A DNA stretch of 64,000 bases from Methylobacterium sp. C25 (GCF_021352225.1 NZ_JAAUVI010000002.1:558001-622000); one strand, 5' to 3'. Shown: positions 51,988 through 63,052, counted from the first letter of the stretch. Notes: generated by a model not told the origin, from the sequence alone. Numbers and translations: made by a program.

Positions 51988-52907
51988 TGGACGGAGCCGT
52001 CGCGCGAAAAACCCTCTCCCGTTTGCTTGGCCTGCGCTCTCTCCCACACAGGAGGGAGGACCTGGACGGCCGTACGCGCCCTGGCAGCCTCCGTCAGCCG
52101 TTTCACGACTTCCACCACCTGAGGTCCAGGGCAGTTCCAGAGCCGGTTCGGAATCGAGACGGTGCGCCCCTCACGGCGAAGCCGCTCCAGCACCGGATGA
52201 TGGAGCAGCGCATCGGCGACCGAGGGCGTGCCGGGGTTGGAATCGTCGAGAACGATGAGGTCGGCATCGGCGAATGCAGCGGCCTCAAGCGGCACTTGGC
52301 CCGAGCGATCACGGCCGATCTCCGCGGCGACGTTGACGAGCCCAGCCGCACGGATCACCGCATCTCCGAGCGAGCCGGGCGCGACGGTGAAGCCGTTCGG
52401 ACGCATGACGAGTGCACGCAGCGGCCGGGGGGCTGGCGAGGCCTCTCCGAGCCCCCTGTCGAGATCGGCGACGAGGGCCTCGCCACGATCGGGATGGCCC
52501 AACGCCTTGGCGACGGTACGAATCTGGGCACGGACGCCGTCGAAACCACCTGGGAGGCCGAGTTCGAGCACCGGCATCCCGATCCGCTTCAGCATCCCGA
52601 CGGCGCTGCGCGTGGTGAAGGCCCCGGCGATCACGAGGTCGGGATGGAGAGCGATCACCTCCTCGGACAGACCGCGCGTCAGCGGCACGTCGGCGGCCTC
52701 GGCGAAGACCGAAGAGCCGCGCGGATCGCGCGCGAGCCAGGTCACGGCGGCGATCTGATCGTGGTCGGCGAGGCGCAGGACGAGTTCGTCCGCGCAGAGG
52801 TTCACGGAGACGACGCGTGCCGGGCGCGCCGCCCCTTCCGCCGCAACGCTGCTGGCGGCTAGGCACACCGCCAGGAGAGTCGCGGGAAGGAGGGACAGGT
52901 TTCGCAT
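51984..52907 (-). CDS. btuF: periplasmic cobalamin-binding protein
   Basis: 307 residues with a signal peptide (LLPATLLAVCLAASSVAAEG) and the two-lobed class III binding fold: VVSVNLCADELVLRLAD, EEVIALHPDLVIAGAFTT and DLIVLDDSNPGTPS. It hands B12 from the receptor to BtuCD. It begins six bases downstream of btuB. Confidence 0.88.
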   Translation of the reverse strand: MRNLSLLPATLLAVCLAASSVAAEGAARPARVVSVNLCADELVLRLADHDQIAAVTWLARDPRGSSVFAEAADVPLTRGLSEEVIALHPDLVIAGAFTTRSAVGMLKRIGMPVLELGLPGGFDGVRAQIRTVAKALGHPDRGEALVADLDRGLGEASPAPRPLRALVMRPNGFTVAPGSLGDAVIRAAGLVNVAAEIGRDRSGQVPLEAAAFADADLIVLDDSNPGTPSVADALLHHPVLERLRREGRTVSIPNRLWNCPGPQVVEVVKRLTEAARARTAVQVLPPVWERAQAKQTGEGFSRDGSVQ

Positions 52908-52912
52908 CGTTC

Positions 52913-54910
52913 TCAGAACGTGCTCACACGGACACCGCCATATACGGCAAGGCCGGGTCCGAGGAACCCGGTTGGGTTCTCGTAGCGACGGTCGAACAGG
53001 TTATCGATACGGCCGAAGAGGCTCACGGTGTCGCTGATGTCGTAGTTGACCGCGAGATTGACGGTGGTGAAGCCAGGGTTCTTCAGGCGCGGCACAGAGA
53101 AGTCGCGGTTGCCGTCGACGAATGGGCCGATCACGACGAGAGTCCCACTGAGCGTTAGGCCTGGCATGGGCGTCCAAAGTGCCGTCGCGCTGCCCTTGTG
53201 GCGAGGCCGGCGCAGCAATTCGAGGTTGCTGACCTCGTCCTTCGTCACGGTGTTCGTGTAGTCGATCCGGCCAGACAGGGTCTCCGTGAACTTGACCGAG
53301 GCGAAGGCCTCCGCGCCGTAGGACTCGGCTTTGCCGATGTTGACCCAACGGTATTGGAAACCCGGCAGGAACTCGGTCTGGATCAGGTTCTTGTAGTCGT
53401 TGTGGAAGTAGGTCGCGCCGACCAGCACACGCTCGCCGATCGGCTGTTCGAAGCCGGCATCGTAGCCGAGGCTCTCTTCCGGCTTGAGGTTCGGATTGGC
53501 GATCTGCCCGAAGGACGGGATGTTCACGTAGAGCTGATACAGCGTCGGCGTCTTGAAGCCGGAGCCGACGCTGCCCTTGAGGCGCGTCTCCGAGAAGGGC
53601 AGCACGTAGCTCGGTGCGACACGGAAGGTCGTGGCCGGGCCGAACGCATCGTTCTCGTCATGGCGCAGGTTCGCGACGATGGCGGCGCGCTCGAACGGCG
53701 TGAGCTGCGCCTCGACATAGCCGGCAGTGTTGCCGTTGCGCGCCTTCAGATCGCCGGTTCCGAAGGGATTCGGATCGGAATTCGAGAGACGCTCCTCGTC
53801 CCGCTGAGCGCCGAACAGAATCAGATTCCCTGGCGAAAGCAGGTAGTCGCCACGATACTCGTAGCGCAGCCGTTCTCCGATGTTGGTGTTCGGAATCAGG
53901 GCGAGCGGGTTGTAGATGTCGCTCTGATTGCGATTGAACAGGTTCGAGTAATTGATCGCGAACACGTTGTGGAAGCCTGCGATCGGCGTCCATTCAGCCT
54001 CGTTGCGTGAGTAGATCTGCTGGTTGCCCTGCTCGCTGCGGATCGTGCCGAATTGAACCGGCGCCGGGAACAGGCTGTAATCGTCGGTATTGAAACGCAG
54101 CGTCGCGTTCGTGAAGCGCGTGATCGAGTTGATGCGGAACTCGTCGGTAACCTGATAACCGAGCTTCGCCGAGATGGTGTCGTTGTCGTAGTAGTTCGGC
54201 CGTCGCAGCCCGGACGCGGGCACGAGGTCGAGTGGCGTGACAGGCGTCGCCGCCGCCCGGAAATGCGCGATCGAGACCGAGTAGTCGAAGCCGTCCTGCG
54301 AGCCGCTGATACGGCCGCTCTGGTTGAAGGTGCCGTAGGAGCCGCCTTCGATCCGCGTGCTGATCTTCGTCGGCCCCTCGCCGCGCTTGGTCGTCAAGGA
54401 GACCACGCCGCCGATGGCGTCGGCTCCATAAAGTCCACTCTGCGGACCGCGCAAAACCTCGATCCGGGACAGATCGTCGGTGAGCATGTGGGCGAAGTCG
54501 AACGAGCCGTTCGCGTTCGAAGGGTCGCTGGCGTCGATGCCGTCGATCAGCACCTTGGTGTGATTGGAATTCGCGCCGCGAATGAAGACCGAGGCCTGGC
54601 CTCCGGGGCCACCGGTCTGGACGACGTTGAGGCCGGGCACCTGCTGGAGTGCGTCCGGTACAGTGCGACGCTGCTGTGCCTCAAGCGTCTCGGCCGTGAG
54701 CACTGTGACGCTGGATCCAGTCTGCGAGACAGGGGTCGGCACACCGGTGGCGCTGACGGAGATCTCTTCGAGCGACTCGGCCATTCCCGGCCGTGTGTTC
54801 GCGAGAGGAGCCCCCGTCTGCTGTGCGAGCGCAGGAAGTACGCCGAGCAGCGTAAACGCCACGCACGACGAAAGCGCGCGCCGGAGCGCGGGTGAGATGG
54901 AATAGGACAC
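52913..54910 (-). CDS. btuB: TonB-dependent cobalamin receptor
   Basis: A 665-residue outer-membrane receptor. After a signal peptide (ALSSCVAFTLLGVLPALAQQ) comes a TonB-box-like EEISVSATG, the plug domain (about 45-165: VPDALQQVPGLNVVQTGG ... IEVLRGPQSGLYGADAIGG) and a 22-strand barrel ending in GGVRVSTF with the terminal Phe. GTG at 54910 is the chosen start, with GAGG upstream. The cobalamin riboswitch directly upstream identifies the substrate. Confidence 0.95.
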   Translation of the reverse strand: MSYSISPALRRALSSCVAFTLLGVLPALAQQTGAPLANTRPGMAESLEEISVSATGVPTPVSQTGSSVTVLTAETLEAQQRRTVPDALQQVPGLNVVQTGGPGGQASVFIRGANSNHTKVLIDGIDASDPSNANGSFDFAHMLTDDLSRIEVLRGPQSGLYGADAIGGVVSLTTKRGEGPTKISTRIEGGSYGTFNQSGRISGSQDGFDYSVSIAHFRAAATPVTPLDLVPASGLRRPNYYDNDTISAKLGYQVTDEFRINSITRFTNATLRFNTDDYSLFPAPVQFGTIRSEQGNQQIYSRNEAEWTPIAGFHNVFAINYSNLFNRNQSDIYNPLALIPNTNIGERLRYEYRGDYLLSPGNLILFGAQRDEERLSNSDPNPFGTGDLKARNGNTAGYVEAQLTPFERAAIVANLRHDENDAFGPATTFRVAPSYVLPFSETRLKGSVGSGFKTPTLYQLYVNIPSFGQIANPNLKPEESLGYDAGFEQPIGERVLVGATYFHNDYKNLIQTEFLPGFQYRWVNIGKAESYGAEAFASVKFTETLSGRIDYTNTVTKDEVSNLELLRRPRHKGSATALWTPMPGLTLSGTLVVIGPFVDGNRDFSVPRLKNPGFTTVNLAVNYDISDTVSLFGRIDNLFDRRYENPTGFLGPGLAVYGGVRVSTF

Positions 54911-55029
54911 GGAAGAGGACCTCGGGCAACGGCAGTGGCACGTCACCGCGAACGAGGTCTTACCAAGCGGACACAGCCGCTTGCTTCGACACCCGCCGGA
55001 GCACCCCGCCCGACGCGTTTCGCGTGTGA

Positions 55030-55212
55030 CCACGACTGACGGCAGGTCTCCTGGCTCGCGGGTCGCTGCCTTCCATCCGTCTTCCCGGGTCGAGGAACCC
55101 AGTGACTTCGGTGGCGGAAGGCTCGCCGCTTACAGTTGCGGGGGCAGCCGCGGCATCAGGGTCAAAGCCCCTCACCACGTTCCCTTTTGATCCCCGAGGG
55201 GAACCGTCACGC
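55030..55212 (-). promoter_or_regulatory. cobalamin riboswitch
   Basis: On the minus strand the region carries GGGATCAAAAGGGAA, the GCCCCCGCAACTGTAAG core, GTCACTGG and the B12-box AGCCAGGAGACCTGCC. These are the conserved parts of the AdoCbl aptamer. It lies about 120 bases upstream of btuB and should repress the whole btu operon when B12 is plentiful. The ends are approximate. Confidence 0.96.
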
Positions 55213-55529
55213 TTCAGCTAGGCTGCAAGTCATCGGATCGTCAATGCAGTGGAACGGTTGGGGCCCTTGGACGATGGTGAGTGTCGCCGTGCAGTGACAG
55301 CGCGGTAGACGGATTGCACGCAATCCATGCTAGATGGTGGGAGCAGGCGTTGACGATCCGGCAGCCGCCGCATCGTCCGCTCGGAACCGGTGCGATACGC
55401 CCTCCAGGGCGCTTCGCGCCTCAATCTCGACACGCTGGGCCTCGACACGATGGGAGACGCCCTTCGCCCGATCCGAGAGCCGATCCGGCCGGCACGCCCG
55501 TGCCGGCGCCGTGACCGCCTCCCCGCATC
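55213..55529. other. divergent intergenic region between the btu operon and the M23 gene
   Basis: About 320 bases, moderately GC-rich. Overlapping short frames occur but none is convincing. It should hold the promoters of the btu operon and of the peptidase gene. Confidence 0.5.
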
Positions 55530-57650
55530 GTGCAGCTCGCCGTCCCGGAGCCCGAGACCCTTGACCATGGTACGCCGTTGACCCGCGAGCGGCTCAAGAT
55601 CGGCGAGGCGCGCGATCCGTCCGCGGTCCGTCCCTCGCGTCTCTTCGAGCGCGGCATCGAGCCACCGCTCGACATGGCCGGCGGCGAGGCGACGCAGGTC
55701 GACCGCCGCGAGGTCAACCTTCGCTGGCTCTGCGCCAGCGCGCTCACTGGAATCACCGGCGCGGCCCTGCTCGGCGCAGCGATCCAGGTCTCCCTGACGG
55801 GCGGCGCCTCCTTCGCCGCAATCCCGGAGAAGGTGACATTGTCTTCGCGACGCGAGGTCGGCGACGACGGAGCCAGCGTGGCGCGCAAGGGCGACCGCCT
55901 CGTGCGCAATCTGATGATCGCCTCCGCCAAGCAGACGTTCCGCACGCCGGTCACGGTGCGGCTTGGCGACCGCGAGATCATCAAGGTCAAGCCATTCGTG
56001 CGCGTCTCGACCGCCCTGTCGATGCAGACCGGCGTCTTCGCCACCGATATCCCGAAATTCGATCCGATGAAGATCACGTCGGAGGAGCCGCAGGACCGCG
56101 CCTCGGATCCGAACGCGTCGGCAGCCGAGGGGCCTGGCGCCGAGGTCAGCGTGATCAAGCGCGACCTCACGGACCTGCCGATGGATGCGAGCGCCCCGGC
56201 GCTCACCGACGACGACGTCACCGCTCAAGTGGAAGAGGAGCGTCGGGTCACCGCCGAGATCGGTCGGCGCACTGCGTTGCCGATCGCACCGCAGATCATG
56301 CTGTCCCGCACGCTGCAGCCCGGCTCTGCCTCACCCAATTTCGACACCACCATTGGCGGTGGCAAGGAGGGAAGTCCGTTCAAGTCGATCGACGTGCTGG
56401 TGGTGCCCGAGAACGTCACCAGTCTTGGCAAGGTCGATCTCAAGACCGGCGAGGCCGCCCTGGTCGAGGAGCGCGACATGGCGCTCAAGCGTGGCGACAC
56501 GATCGAGGCAGTGCTGAAAGCGACTGGCTTGGCAAGCGACGAGGCCATCCGCGGCATCGTCACGGCGCTCGGGGGCAAGACCAAGACGAACACGCTCACC
56601 GAGGGCCAGCAGTTTCGCGTGCAGATCGCGCCTGGGCCGAAGCCAGGTGACGGGCGACGCGTCACCCGCGTGGTGCTCTATGGCGAAAAGGGCGTCGAGG
56701 CGATCGCCGCGATGAACGACCGCGGCAGCTACGTTTCGGTGGCGCCTCCGAACGAAGACGTCCAGGCCGGCAAGCCGCAGCCCCAGGCCAACTCAGCCGA
56801 CGACGAAGAGGAAGAGGAGAGCGGATCCGGCCCGCGCCTCTACCAAAGCCTCTACGAGACGGCCGCGCGGCACGAGATCCCGAAATCGGCGCTCGAGGAC
56901 ATCGTGCGCGTGTTCAGCTACGACATCGATTTCCAGCGCCGGATCTCGACCGGCGACAGCCTCGACGTGTTCTACAGCTACGACGAGGATGCGGGCGCGG
57001 GCGCCAACGAGCGGCCCGAGCTGCTCTACGCGTCGCTTAATCTCAGTGGCGACGTCCGCAAGATCTACCGGTTCCAGTCTCCCGACGATGGCTCGGTCGA
57101 CTACCTCGACGAGCAGGGCCGCTCGCTGAAGAAATTCCTGATGCGCAAGCCGATCGCCGACGGCACGCTGCGCTCCGGCTTCGGTTATCGCCGCCACCCG
57201 GTGCTCGGCTACGCCAAGCTTCACACCGGCGTCGACTGGGCGAACCCGATCGGAACGCCCATCGTCGCTGCCGGCAACGGGACGGTGATCAAGGCGGAGT
57301 GGTCTTCCGGGTACGGCCAGCGCGTCGAAATCCAGCACATCAACGGATACATCACCACCTACAACCACATGTCGCGCTTCGCTCGCGGCGTGCGGGAAGG
57401 TGTCCGCGTAACGCAGGGCCAAGTCATCGGATACGTTGGCACCACCGGCCTCTCGACCGGCCCGCACCTGCACTACGAAGTGATCATCAACGGCCATTTC
57501 GTCGACCCGTTGAAGATCCGCGTGCCGCGCGGGCGCGAACTCGACGGCCGACTGCTCGCCGAGTTCAAGCGCCAGCGCGACCAGATCGAAGCGACGATGC
57601 AGAAGTCGAAGAACGCAACGACGATGGCCCAGCGCGACGCGATGAGATGA
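55530..57650 (+). CDS. M23 family (LytM-type) metallopeptidase
   Basis: A 706-residue envelope peptidase. One membrane segment near 68-95 anchors it in the inner membrane. The periplasmic part has an acidic linker (about 420-435), helical regions and a C-terminal M23 domain with zinc ligands in KLHTGVDW and GPHLHYEV. The enzyme would cut peptidoglycan cross-links or, if degenerate, activate amidases. GTG is the proposed start; the exact N-terminus is uncertain. Confidence 0.9.
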   Translation: MQLAVPEPETLDHGTPLTRERLKIGEARDPSAVRPSRLFERGIEPPLDMAGGEATQVDRREVNLRWLCASALTGITGAALLGAAIQVSLTGGASFAAIPEKVTLSSRREVGDDGASVARKGDRLVRNLMIASAKQTFRTPVTVRLGDREIIKVKPFVRVSTALSMQTGVFATDIPKFDPMKITSEEPQDRASDPNASAAEGPGAEVSVIKRDLTDLPMDASAPALTDDDVTAQVEEERRVTAEIGRRTALPIAPQIMLSRTLQPGSASPNFDTTIGGGKEGSPFKSIDVLVVPENVTSLGKVDLKTGEAALVEERDMALKRGDTIEAVLKATGLASDEAIRGIVTALGGKTKTNTLTEGQQFRVQIAPGPKPGDGRRVTRVVLYGEKGVEAIAAMNDRGSYVSVAPPNEDVQAGKPQPQANSADDEEEEESGSGPRLYQSLYETAARHEIPKSALEDIVRVFSYDIDFQRRISTGDSLDVFYSYDEDAGAGANERPELLYASLNLSGDVRKIYRFQSPDDGSVDYLDEQGRSLKKFLMRKPIADGTLRSGFGYRRHPVLGYAKLHTGVDWANPIGTPIVAAGNGTVIKAEWSSGYGQRVEIQHINGYITTYNHMSRFARGVREGVRVTQGQVIGYVGTTGLSTGPHLHYEVIINGHFVDPLKIRVPRGRELDGRLLAEFKRQRDQIEATMQKSKNATTMAQRDAMR

Positions 57651-57677
57651 GGCGTGCCGGGCCAGCGCAAGGAAGGC

Positions 57678-58568
57678 TCAGAAGCCCAGCTTGCGGCGCA
57701 CCTCCTCGGCCGTGACGCCTCGCGCACGAAGGTCGCCCAGCGTTTCCGATCCACGTGACTTGGCGAGCTTTTCGCCGTCTTCGGCCATGATCAGCCGGTG
57801 GTGGTGATAGGCCGGCGAGCGTAGGCCGAGCAGCCGCTGCAGCAGCGCGTGCAGGTCGGTTGCCGCAAGAAGATCGGAGCCGCGCACGACGTGACTGATG
57901 CCCTGGATGTCATCGTCCAGCACGACGGAGAGATGATAACTCGTGGGCACGTCGCGTCGTGCGATGACGGCATCGCCCCAGCGCGACGGATCGGCGGACA
58001 CGACGGCCTCTGAGCCGTCCGGTTCGAAGCACCGGACACGATGTCGTCCCGGTGCCACTTCGAGCGCACGGGCCATGTCGAGCCGCCAAGTATGCGGCGC
58101 GCCTTGGGAGCGCAGCGCGGCAGACTCCTCGGCGGGCAGGGCGCGACAAGTACCCGGATAGAGCGGCGTGCCGTCGGGATCGCGATCGATTTCCGTCCCT
58201 TCCGCCTGCATCTGCGCAACGCGCGCCTGAATCACCCCCCGGGAGCAGAAGCAAGGATAGGCGAGATCACGCGCGATCAGTCCGTCGAGCGCCGCGCGAT
58301 AGAGGTTCAGATGCTCCGATTGCCGCCGCACGGGCCGCTCGTAGGAGAGTCCAAGCCAGGCGAGATCGTCCTCGATCGCGGAGATCAGCTCGGGCCGTGA
58401 GCGCCCGGGATCGATGTCCTCGATCCGCAGCAGGCAACGGCCGCCTAGCCGCTTCGCGATCTGGTCGTTGAGCAGGGCGGAGTATGCGTGGCCGAGATGG
58501 AGGCGGCCGTTGGGGCTCGGAGCGAAGCGGAGGTGCGGCGGGCTCACGGCGTCGTGCGGCGCAGGCAT
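57678..58568 (-). CDS. gluQ: glutamyl-Q tRNA(Asp) synthetase
   Basis: Attaches glutamate to queuosine at position 34 of tRNA(Asp). The 296-residue enzyme is a short GluRS-like protein with the ATP motif APSPNGRLHLGHA, zinc ligands in PCFCSRG and PGTC, and the KMSKS-like EKLAKS. It has no anticodon-binding domain, as expected. Its start overlaps the end of the small cysteine-rich membrane protein gene by 25 bases. Confidence 0.93.
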   Translation of the reverse strand: MPAPHDAVSPPHLRFAPSPNGRLHLGHAYSALLNDQIAKRLGGRCLLRIEDIDPGRSRPELISAIEDDLAWLGLSYERPVRRQSEHLNLYRAALDGLIARDLAYPCFCSRGVIQARVAQMQAEGTEIDRDPDGTPLYPGTCRALPAEESAALRSQGAPHTWRLDMARALEVAPGRHRVRCFEPDGSEAVVSADPSRWGDAVIARRDVPTSYHLSVVLDDDIQGISHVVRGSDLLAATDLHALLQRLLGLRSPAYHHHRLIMAEDGEKLAKSRGSETLGDLRARGVTAEEVRRKLGF

Positions 58569-58834
58569 TCCTGTTGGCCGGCGGTGCAGGCGATGCCGGG
58601 CGTCGAGCAGACGGGTCCGTCCGGCGTGCGGGCACAGGCGCGGCAGCCATCGCTCCACTCGGCGCAGGTCGGGTCGCTGTCGGGAAAGACGTCTCGCGAA
58701 GCCGTCGGCTTGTGAGGCGCCCCTGGCGCCATCGCGCCGATCGCAACGGTCGCTGCCACGATGGCAGCGATAGCGAGGGCGATCGGGCCGTCTCGGCGCG
58801 ATGAGCTTCTTTCGGGCGAAGAGTCGGTGACCAT
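58544..58834 (-). CDS. small cysteine-rich membrane protein, unknown
   Basis: 96 residues. One hydrophobic segment (about 20-37) is followed by a short extracytoplasmic tail with six cysteines between about 55 and 90 (CAEWSDGCRAC, then VCSTPGIAC and QEC). The tail could form three disulfides or bind a metal. I do not recognise the family. It overlaps the start of gluQ. Confidence 0.7.
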   Translation of the reverse strand: MVTDSSPERSSSRRDGPIALAIAAIVAATVAIGAMAPGAPHKPTASRDVFPDSDPTCAEWSDGCRACARTPDGPVCSTPGIACTAGQQECLRRTTP

Positions 58835-58887
58835 CGCCCTCACCTCTGCTGGCGGCGGCCCGCCTGTCAACGGGCCGCCGGCCTGAC

Positions 58888-60777
58888 TCAACCAGCCGTC
58901 TTTTCGGCGCTCGCGAGCGCCGCCGCCACGGCGCGGGCGAAGCTCACCGGATCGCGCGGCGTGTCACCGTCCTGGATGCGGGCAAGGTCGAGCAACGTGC
59001 CGGCCGGCTCGGTGATGTCCTCGCCGGCCTCGACCTTGGCGCTGAGCGCCTGGATCAGCGGGTGACGCGGGTTGATCTCCAGAACCGGATTACCGCCGCC
59101 GAAGCTGCGGCCAGCGCGGCGCATCAGCCGCTGCATCTGGAGATCGGGACCCATGCCGGATGAGGCCAGAACCACGGCGCTGTCGACGAGGCGATCCGTG
59201 GTGCGGACCTCGGAGACGTCCTTTTCGAGCGCAAGCTTGAGAGCTGCAACGAGCTTGTCCGCCTGCGGGGTCTCGGCGGTCTCGTCTTCGGATTTCAGCT
59301 TGGCGAGATCGGCCGAAGCCTGCGTGACCGAGCGAAGGTTCTTTTCCTCGAACTTGCCAAGCTGCTCCGGCCAGAAGGCGTCGACATGGTCGGCCAGCAG
59401 CAGCACCTCGACACCGCGCGCGGCGAAGCCTTCGAGCTGCGGCGACTTCTTCGCAGCCTCGGCATCGTCGGCGACGAGATAGTAGATCGCCTCCTGCTCC
59501 GGCTTCATCCGGGAGACGTACTCGCCGAGCGTGGTCCAGCCGTCCTGCGTGGTCGAGCGGAAACGGAGCAGCGGGGCAATCTCGGCGCGACGCTCGAAAT
59601 CCTCGTAGATGCCTTCCTTCAGGACCGGGCCGAAATTCTCGAAGAACTTCAGGTACTCGTCCTGCTTCTCGGCGTTCTTCGAACGACTGGTCAGCTCATT
59701 GATCACGCGCGTGGTGACGGCGCGGCGGATCTTCTGGAGCGCCGGGGTCGATTGCAACATCTCGCGTGAGACGTTGAGCGGCAGGTCGTCGGTATCGACG
59801 ACGCCCGCCACGAAACGCAGCCAGTTCGGCAGCAGCTCGGCCTCGTCGGTGATGAACATGCGGCGCACGTGCAGCCGCACCTTCGAACGGCGATCGTCCT
59901 CGACAGGCATGAACGGCTTCATGCCCGGCACGAAGAGCAGGCCGGAGAATTCCAGCGCGCCTTCCGCGCGCCAGTGCAGCGTCGCCCAGGGCTCGTCAAA
60001 GTTGTGGCTGACCGTGCGGTAGAACTCCTTGTACTGCTCTTCCGTGATCTCGGACTTGGACTTGCGCCACAGAGCCGTGCCCTTGTTCGCAGCCTCTTCC
60101 TTGCCTTCCTCGCCGACGATGGCGATCGGCACGGCGATGTTGTCCGCCCACTTCTTCACGACGTGGTCGAGACGGTAGCTCTCCAGGTACTCGCCGGCAT
60201 CATCCTTGAGATGCAACACGATGTCGGTGCCGGCTTGGTCGCGCTCGGCCTTCTCGATCGTGTAGCTGCCCTGGCCATCGGAGGCCCAGCGCCATGCCTC
60301 GTCAGTGCCGGCCTGACGCGAGGTGACGGTGACGCGGTCGGCCACCATGAAGGCCGAGTAGAAGCCGACGCCGAACTGACCGATCAGGCTCGGACGGCTG
60401 TCCTCGGTGCCTTCGGCAGGCTTGGCCTCTCCGAGCGCCTGAGAGAAGGCGCGGGTGCCCGAGCGCGCGATGGTGCCGAGGTTCTTGGCCAGGTCGTCCT
60501 TGCCCATGCCGACCCCGGAATCCGAGATCGTCAGCGTCTTGGCTTCCTTGTCCGGGGCGATGCGGATCTTGGCATCCGCAGGAAGCGCCAGGGCCTCGTT
60601 GGTCAGGGCCTCGAAGCGGCGCCGGTCGGTGGCGTCGGCGGCATTGGCGACGAGCTCGCGTAAGAAAATCTCGCGATCCGAGTAGAGGGCGTGAACGACG
60701 AGATCGAGCAGCCGCCCGACCTCCGCACCGAACTCGTGCCGCTCTACGTTCGCGTTGACGGTATCCGTCTCGCTCAA
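58888..60777 (-). CDS. htpG: chaperone HtpG (Hsp90 family)
   Basis: A 629-residue Hsp90 with the N-terminal ATP-binding motifs ([44 protein letters not shown]), the middle domain with [23 protein letters not shown], and the C-terminal dimerisation domain. A TTG start at 60777, with GGGAG eight bases upstream, gives the usual N-terminus [16 protein letters not shown]; a GTG 15 bases further upstream is possible. The open frame extends far beyond this but is not coding. Confidence 0.96.
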   Translation of the reverse strand: MSETDTVNANVERHEFGAEVGRLLDLVVHALYSDREIFLRELVANAADATDRRRFEALTNEALALPADAKIRIAPDKEAKTLTISDSGVGMGKDDLAKNLGTIARSGTRAFSQALGEAKPAEGTEDSRPSLIGQFGVGFYSAFMVADRVTVTSRQAGTDEAWRWASDGQGSYTIEKAERDQAGTDIVLHLKDDAGEYLESYRLDHVVKKWADNIAVPIAIVGEEGKEEAANKGTALWRKSKSEITEEQYKEFYRTVSHNFDEPWATLHWRAEGALEFSGLLFVPGMKPFMPVEDDRRSKVRLHVRRMFITDEAELLPNWLRFVAGVVDTDDLPLNVSREMLQSTPALQKIRRAVTTRVINELTSRSKNAEKQDEYLKFFENFGPVLKEGIYEDFERRAEIAPLLRFRSTTQDGWTTLGEYVSRMKPEQEAIYYLVADDAEAAKKSPQLEGFAARGVEVLLLADHVDAFWPEQLGKFEEKNLRSVTQASADLAKLKSEDETAETPQADKLVAALKLALEKDVSEVRTTDRLVDSAVVLASSGMGPDLQMQRLMRRAGRSFGGGNPVLEINPRHPLIQALSAKVEAGEDITEPAGTLLDLARIQDGDTPRDPVSFARAVAAALASAEKTAG

Positions 60778-60851
60778 AGGTCTGTCTCCCACGTGGAATT
60801 CCGCGCGGGATATGCCGTCTGAGCCGGCGTATTTCAATCGGCCCAAAGGAA

Positions 60852-60885
60852 AGGGCGGCCCCGTTGGAGGCCGCCCTGTCGCCGT
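60852..60885 (-). terminator. terminator of the OFA transporter gene
   Basis: AGGGCGGCC pairs with GGCCGCCCT around a short loop, and on the minus strand TTTCCTTT follows. It lies just beyond the transporter stop, between it and htpG. Confidence 0.8.
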
Positions 60886-60887
60886 CG

Positions 60888-62540
60888 TCAGTGCAGCAGG
60901 ATCGCTGCCTTGGTGAGCGTCTTGTATATGCCCCAGGCGATCGGGATACCGACCACGGCCCAGGCTGCGATCGCGGTGACCGAGAGGCCACCGCCACCGA
61001 TGCCGGCCGAACCGCCCGACTGCACGACCGTGCCCTTGTCCAGCGCCTTCACCTCGGCGTCGCTCATGAACCAGCTCTGCGCCAGCGGGCGGACGAGCAG
61101 GTTGCAGATGAAGCCGACGGCGAGGAAGCCGGCGAGCACGTACATGGTGCGGCTGTAGAGCTCGAGGCCCTGGAGGCCGGCATCGACCTGATGCTGGCGG
61201 ATGGCGGTGACGACCACCGGGCCGACCACGCCGGCCGTCGACCATGCGGTCAGCAGGCGGCCATGGATGGCGCCGACGAACTGCGTGCCGAAGACGTCCG
61301 CGAGATAGGCCGGGATGGTGGCGAAGCCGCCGCCATACATCGACAGGATCACGCAGAAGAACACGACGAACAGGACCGTCGAGCCGAGACCCGCCGCCCA
61401 CGGTGCGCCCGCATAGAGGGCGATGCCGAGGCCGAAGAAGATCGCGTAGGTGAGCTTACGACCGAGCTTGTCCGACATCGAAGCCCAGAAGAACCGGCCC
61501 AGGATGTTGGCGAGCGAGAGCAGGCCGACAAAGCCGGCTGCGATGGCCGCGACTTGCGTCTTGCCGGCCGCGTCGAGCGCCGAGAAGCCGACGCCCGGCT
61601 GATTGATCAGCTGGCCGCCGAAAATCTCCTGCAGCATCGGCGAGGCGAGCGCGAGCACGCCGATACCGGCCGAGACGTTGAGGCAGAGCACCAGCCACAG
61701 CAGCCAGAATTGCGGGGTCTTGTGCGCGTTGTTGAGGTGCACGTGACCCGTCGCGATGCCGCTCTTGGCGGCAGGAGCGGTCCAGCCCTCGGGATACCAT
61801 CCAGCCGGAGGAACCCGGTAGCCGAAGGCGCCGCCGAGCATGAAGACGAGATAGCCGACGCCCATGACGGCGAGCGTCTCCCAGACGCCGACACTGCTGG
61901 ACGACTTGAAATTGTTGATGAGCAGATCCGCCAGGGGCGAGCCGATCATAGCGCCGCCGCCGAAGCCCATGATCGCCATGCCGGTGGCCATGCCGCGCCG
62001 GTCGGGGAACCATTTGATCAGCGTCGAGACCGGCGAGATGTAGCCGAGGCCGAGGCCGATGCCGCCGATGAGACCCATGCCGAGCCAGATCAGCCAGAGC
62101 TGGTGGATGTAGACGCCGACGGAGCCGATCAGGAAGCCGCCGCCCCAGCAGAGCGCCGCCGCGATGCCGGCCTTGCGCGGGCCCGCCCGCTCCAGCCAGC
62201 CGCCGAAGATCGCGGCCGAAATGCCGAGGACGACGATGCCGATCGAGAAGACGATGACGAGATCGCTGACGCGCCAGTCACAGGTGGTGGTGAAGAGCGC
62301 CGTGAAGACGCTCATGTCCGGGCAGGACTTCGCGGCGGGCTGGCCAACGCTCAGTGCGCGAGACAGGGGCAGCCAGAACACCGACAGGCCGTAGGCCATG
62401 CCGATACAGAGATGGATAGCGAGGGCGGCCGGGGGGACCATCCATCGATTGAAGCCGGGCTTGGCAACAGTGTATTCGCGGGAAAGCCAGCTCGGGGCAG
62501 CGGCTGAAACGCCGCTCACCTCCGCAGTGCGGGTGGTCAT
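60888..62540 (-). CDS. OFA-family MFS transporter (oxalate/formate antiporter type)
   Basis: 550 residues with 12 predicted helices. The N-terminal [29 protein letters not shown], the segment [36 protein letters not shown] and a long central loop place it in the OFA family with OxlT. Family members carry oxalate, formate, pyruvate or related acids. Oxalate use is common in Methylobacterium, which fits but does not prove the substrate. Confidence 0.9.
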   Translation of the reverse strand: MTTRTAEVSGVSAAAPSWLSREYTVAKPGFNRWMVPPAALAIHLCIGMAYGLSVFWLPLSRALSVGQPAAKSCPDMSVFTALFTTTCDWRVSDLVIVFSIGIVVLGISAAIFGGWLERAGPRKAGIAAALCWGGGFLIGSVGVYIHQLWLIWLGMGLIGGIGLGLGYISPVSTLIKWFPDRRGMATGMAIMGFGGGAMIGSPLADLLINNFKSSSSVGVWETLAVMGVGYLVFMLGGAFGYRVPPAGWYPEGWTAPAAKSGIATGHVHLNNAHKTPQFWLLWLVLCLNVSAGIGVLALASPMLQEIFGGQLINQPGVGFSALDAAGKTQVAAIAAGFVGLLSLANILGRFFWASMSDKLGRKLTYAIFFGLGIALYAGAPWAAGLGSTVLFVVFFCVILSMYGGGFATIPAYLADVFGTQFVGAIHGRLLTAWSTAGVVGPVVVTAIRQHQVDAGLQGLELYSRTMYVLAGFLAVGFICNLLVRPLAQSWFMSDAEVKALDKGTVVQSGGSAGIGGGGLSVTAIAAWAVVGIPIAWGIYKTLTKAAILLH

Positions 62541-62752
62541 TGGTCAGTCTCTCCAAGGCGCTGGCCACTCACGGGCCATTTGCGTCGTCAGCCGCTCGCG
62601 CGAGGATCGTCGCACGCATATTGGGCCGAGACCACAGGACAGACACAAACCGATTTTGGCAACCGGCAAAGAAAACCTTTGTACAAAATACCCCGACCGA
62701 GGCGGTATGCCCGCTCTGTATGCAGGTCATGCCACCTCGATGTGCAAAATAC

Positions 62753-63052
62753 TCAGGCCGCGATCGAGGCGATCGGTGCGGCGGCTTCCAGTCGGTCGTG
62801 CGCGCGGTCGAAGGCACCGCGGATCGTCGTGATCGCGTCTTCGACTGCAACCATCGTACTCAGCGCCATCTCGCCGGGCATCGTGCCGAGGGTCCGGCCC
62901 GCCGCGGCGATGTGGTGCTCAAGACGAGTCAGCTCTTCCTCCGCACCTGAACCGCTCATAGCCGAAAGACGACTGAGCGTTGCTTCCAGGGCATGCGTCA
63001 AGACAAGTGTTCTCACGCGCTCCTGAAGAAGCGCCCGCTCGCTGTGCTTCAT
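62753..63052 (-). CDS. small helical protein, unknown
   Basis: 99 residues, predicted almost entirely helical (HSERALLQERVRTLVLTHAL, EEELTRLEHHIAAAGRTL). No signal peptide or membrane segment. Function unknown. Confidence 0.65.
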   Translation of the reverse strand: MKHSERALLQERVRTLVLTHALEATLSRLSAMSGSGAEEELTRLEHHIAAAGRTLGTMPGEMALSTMVAVEDAITTIRGAFDRAHDRLEAAAPIASIAA

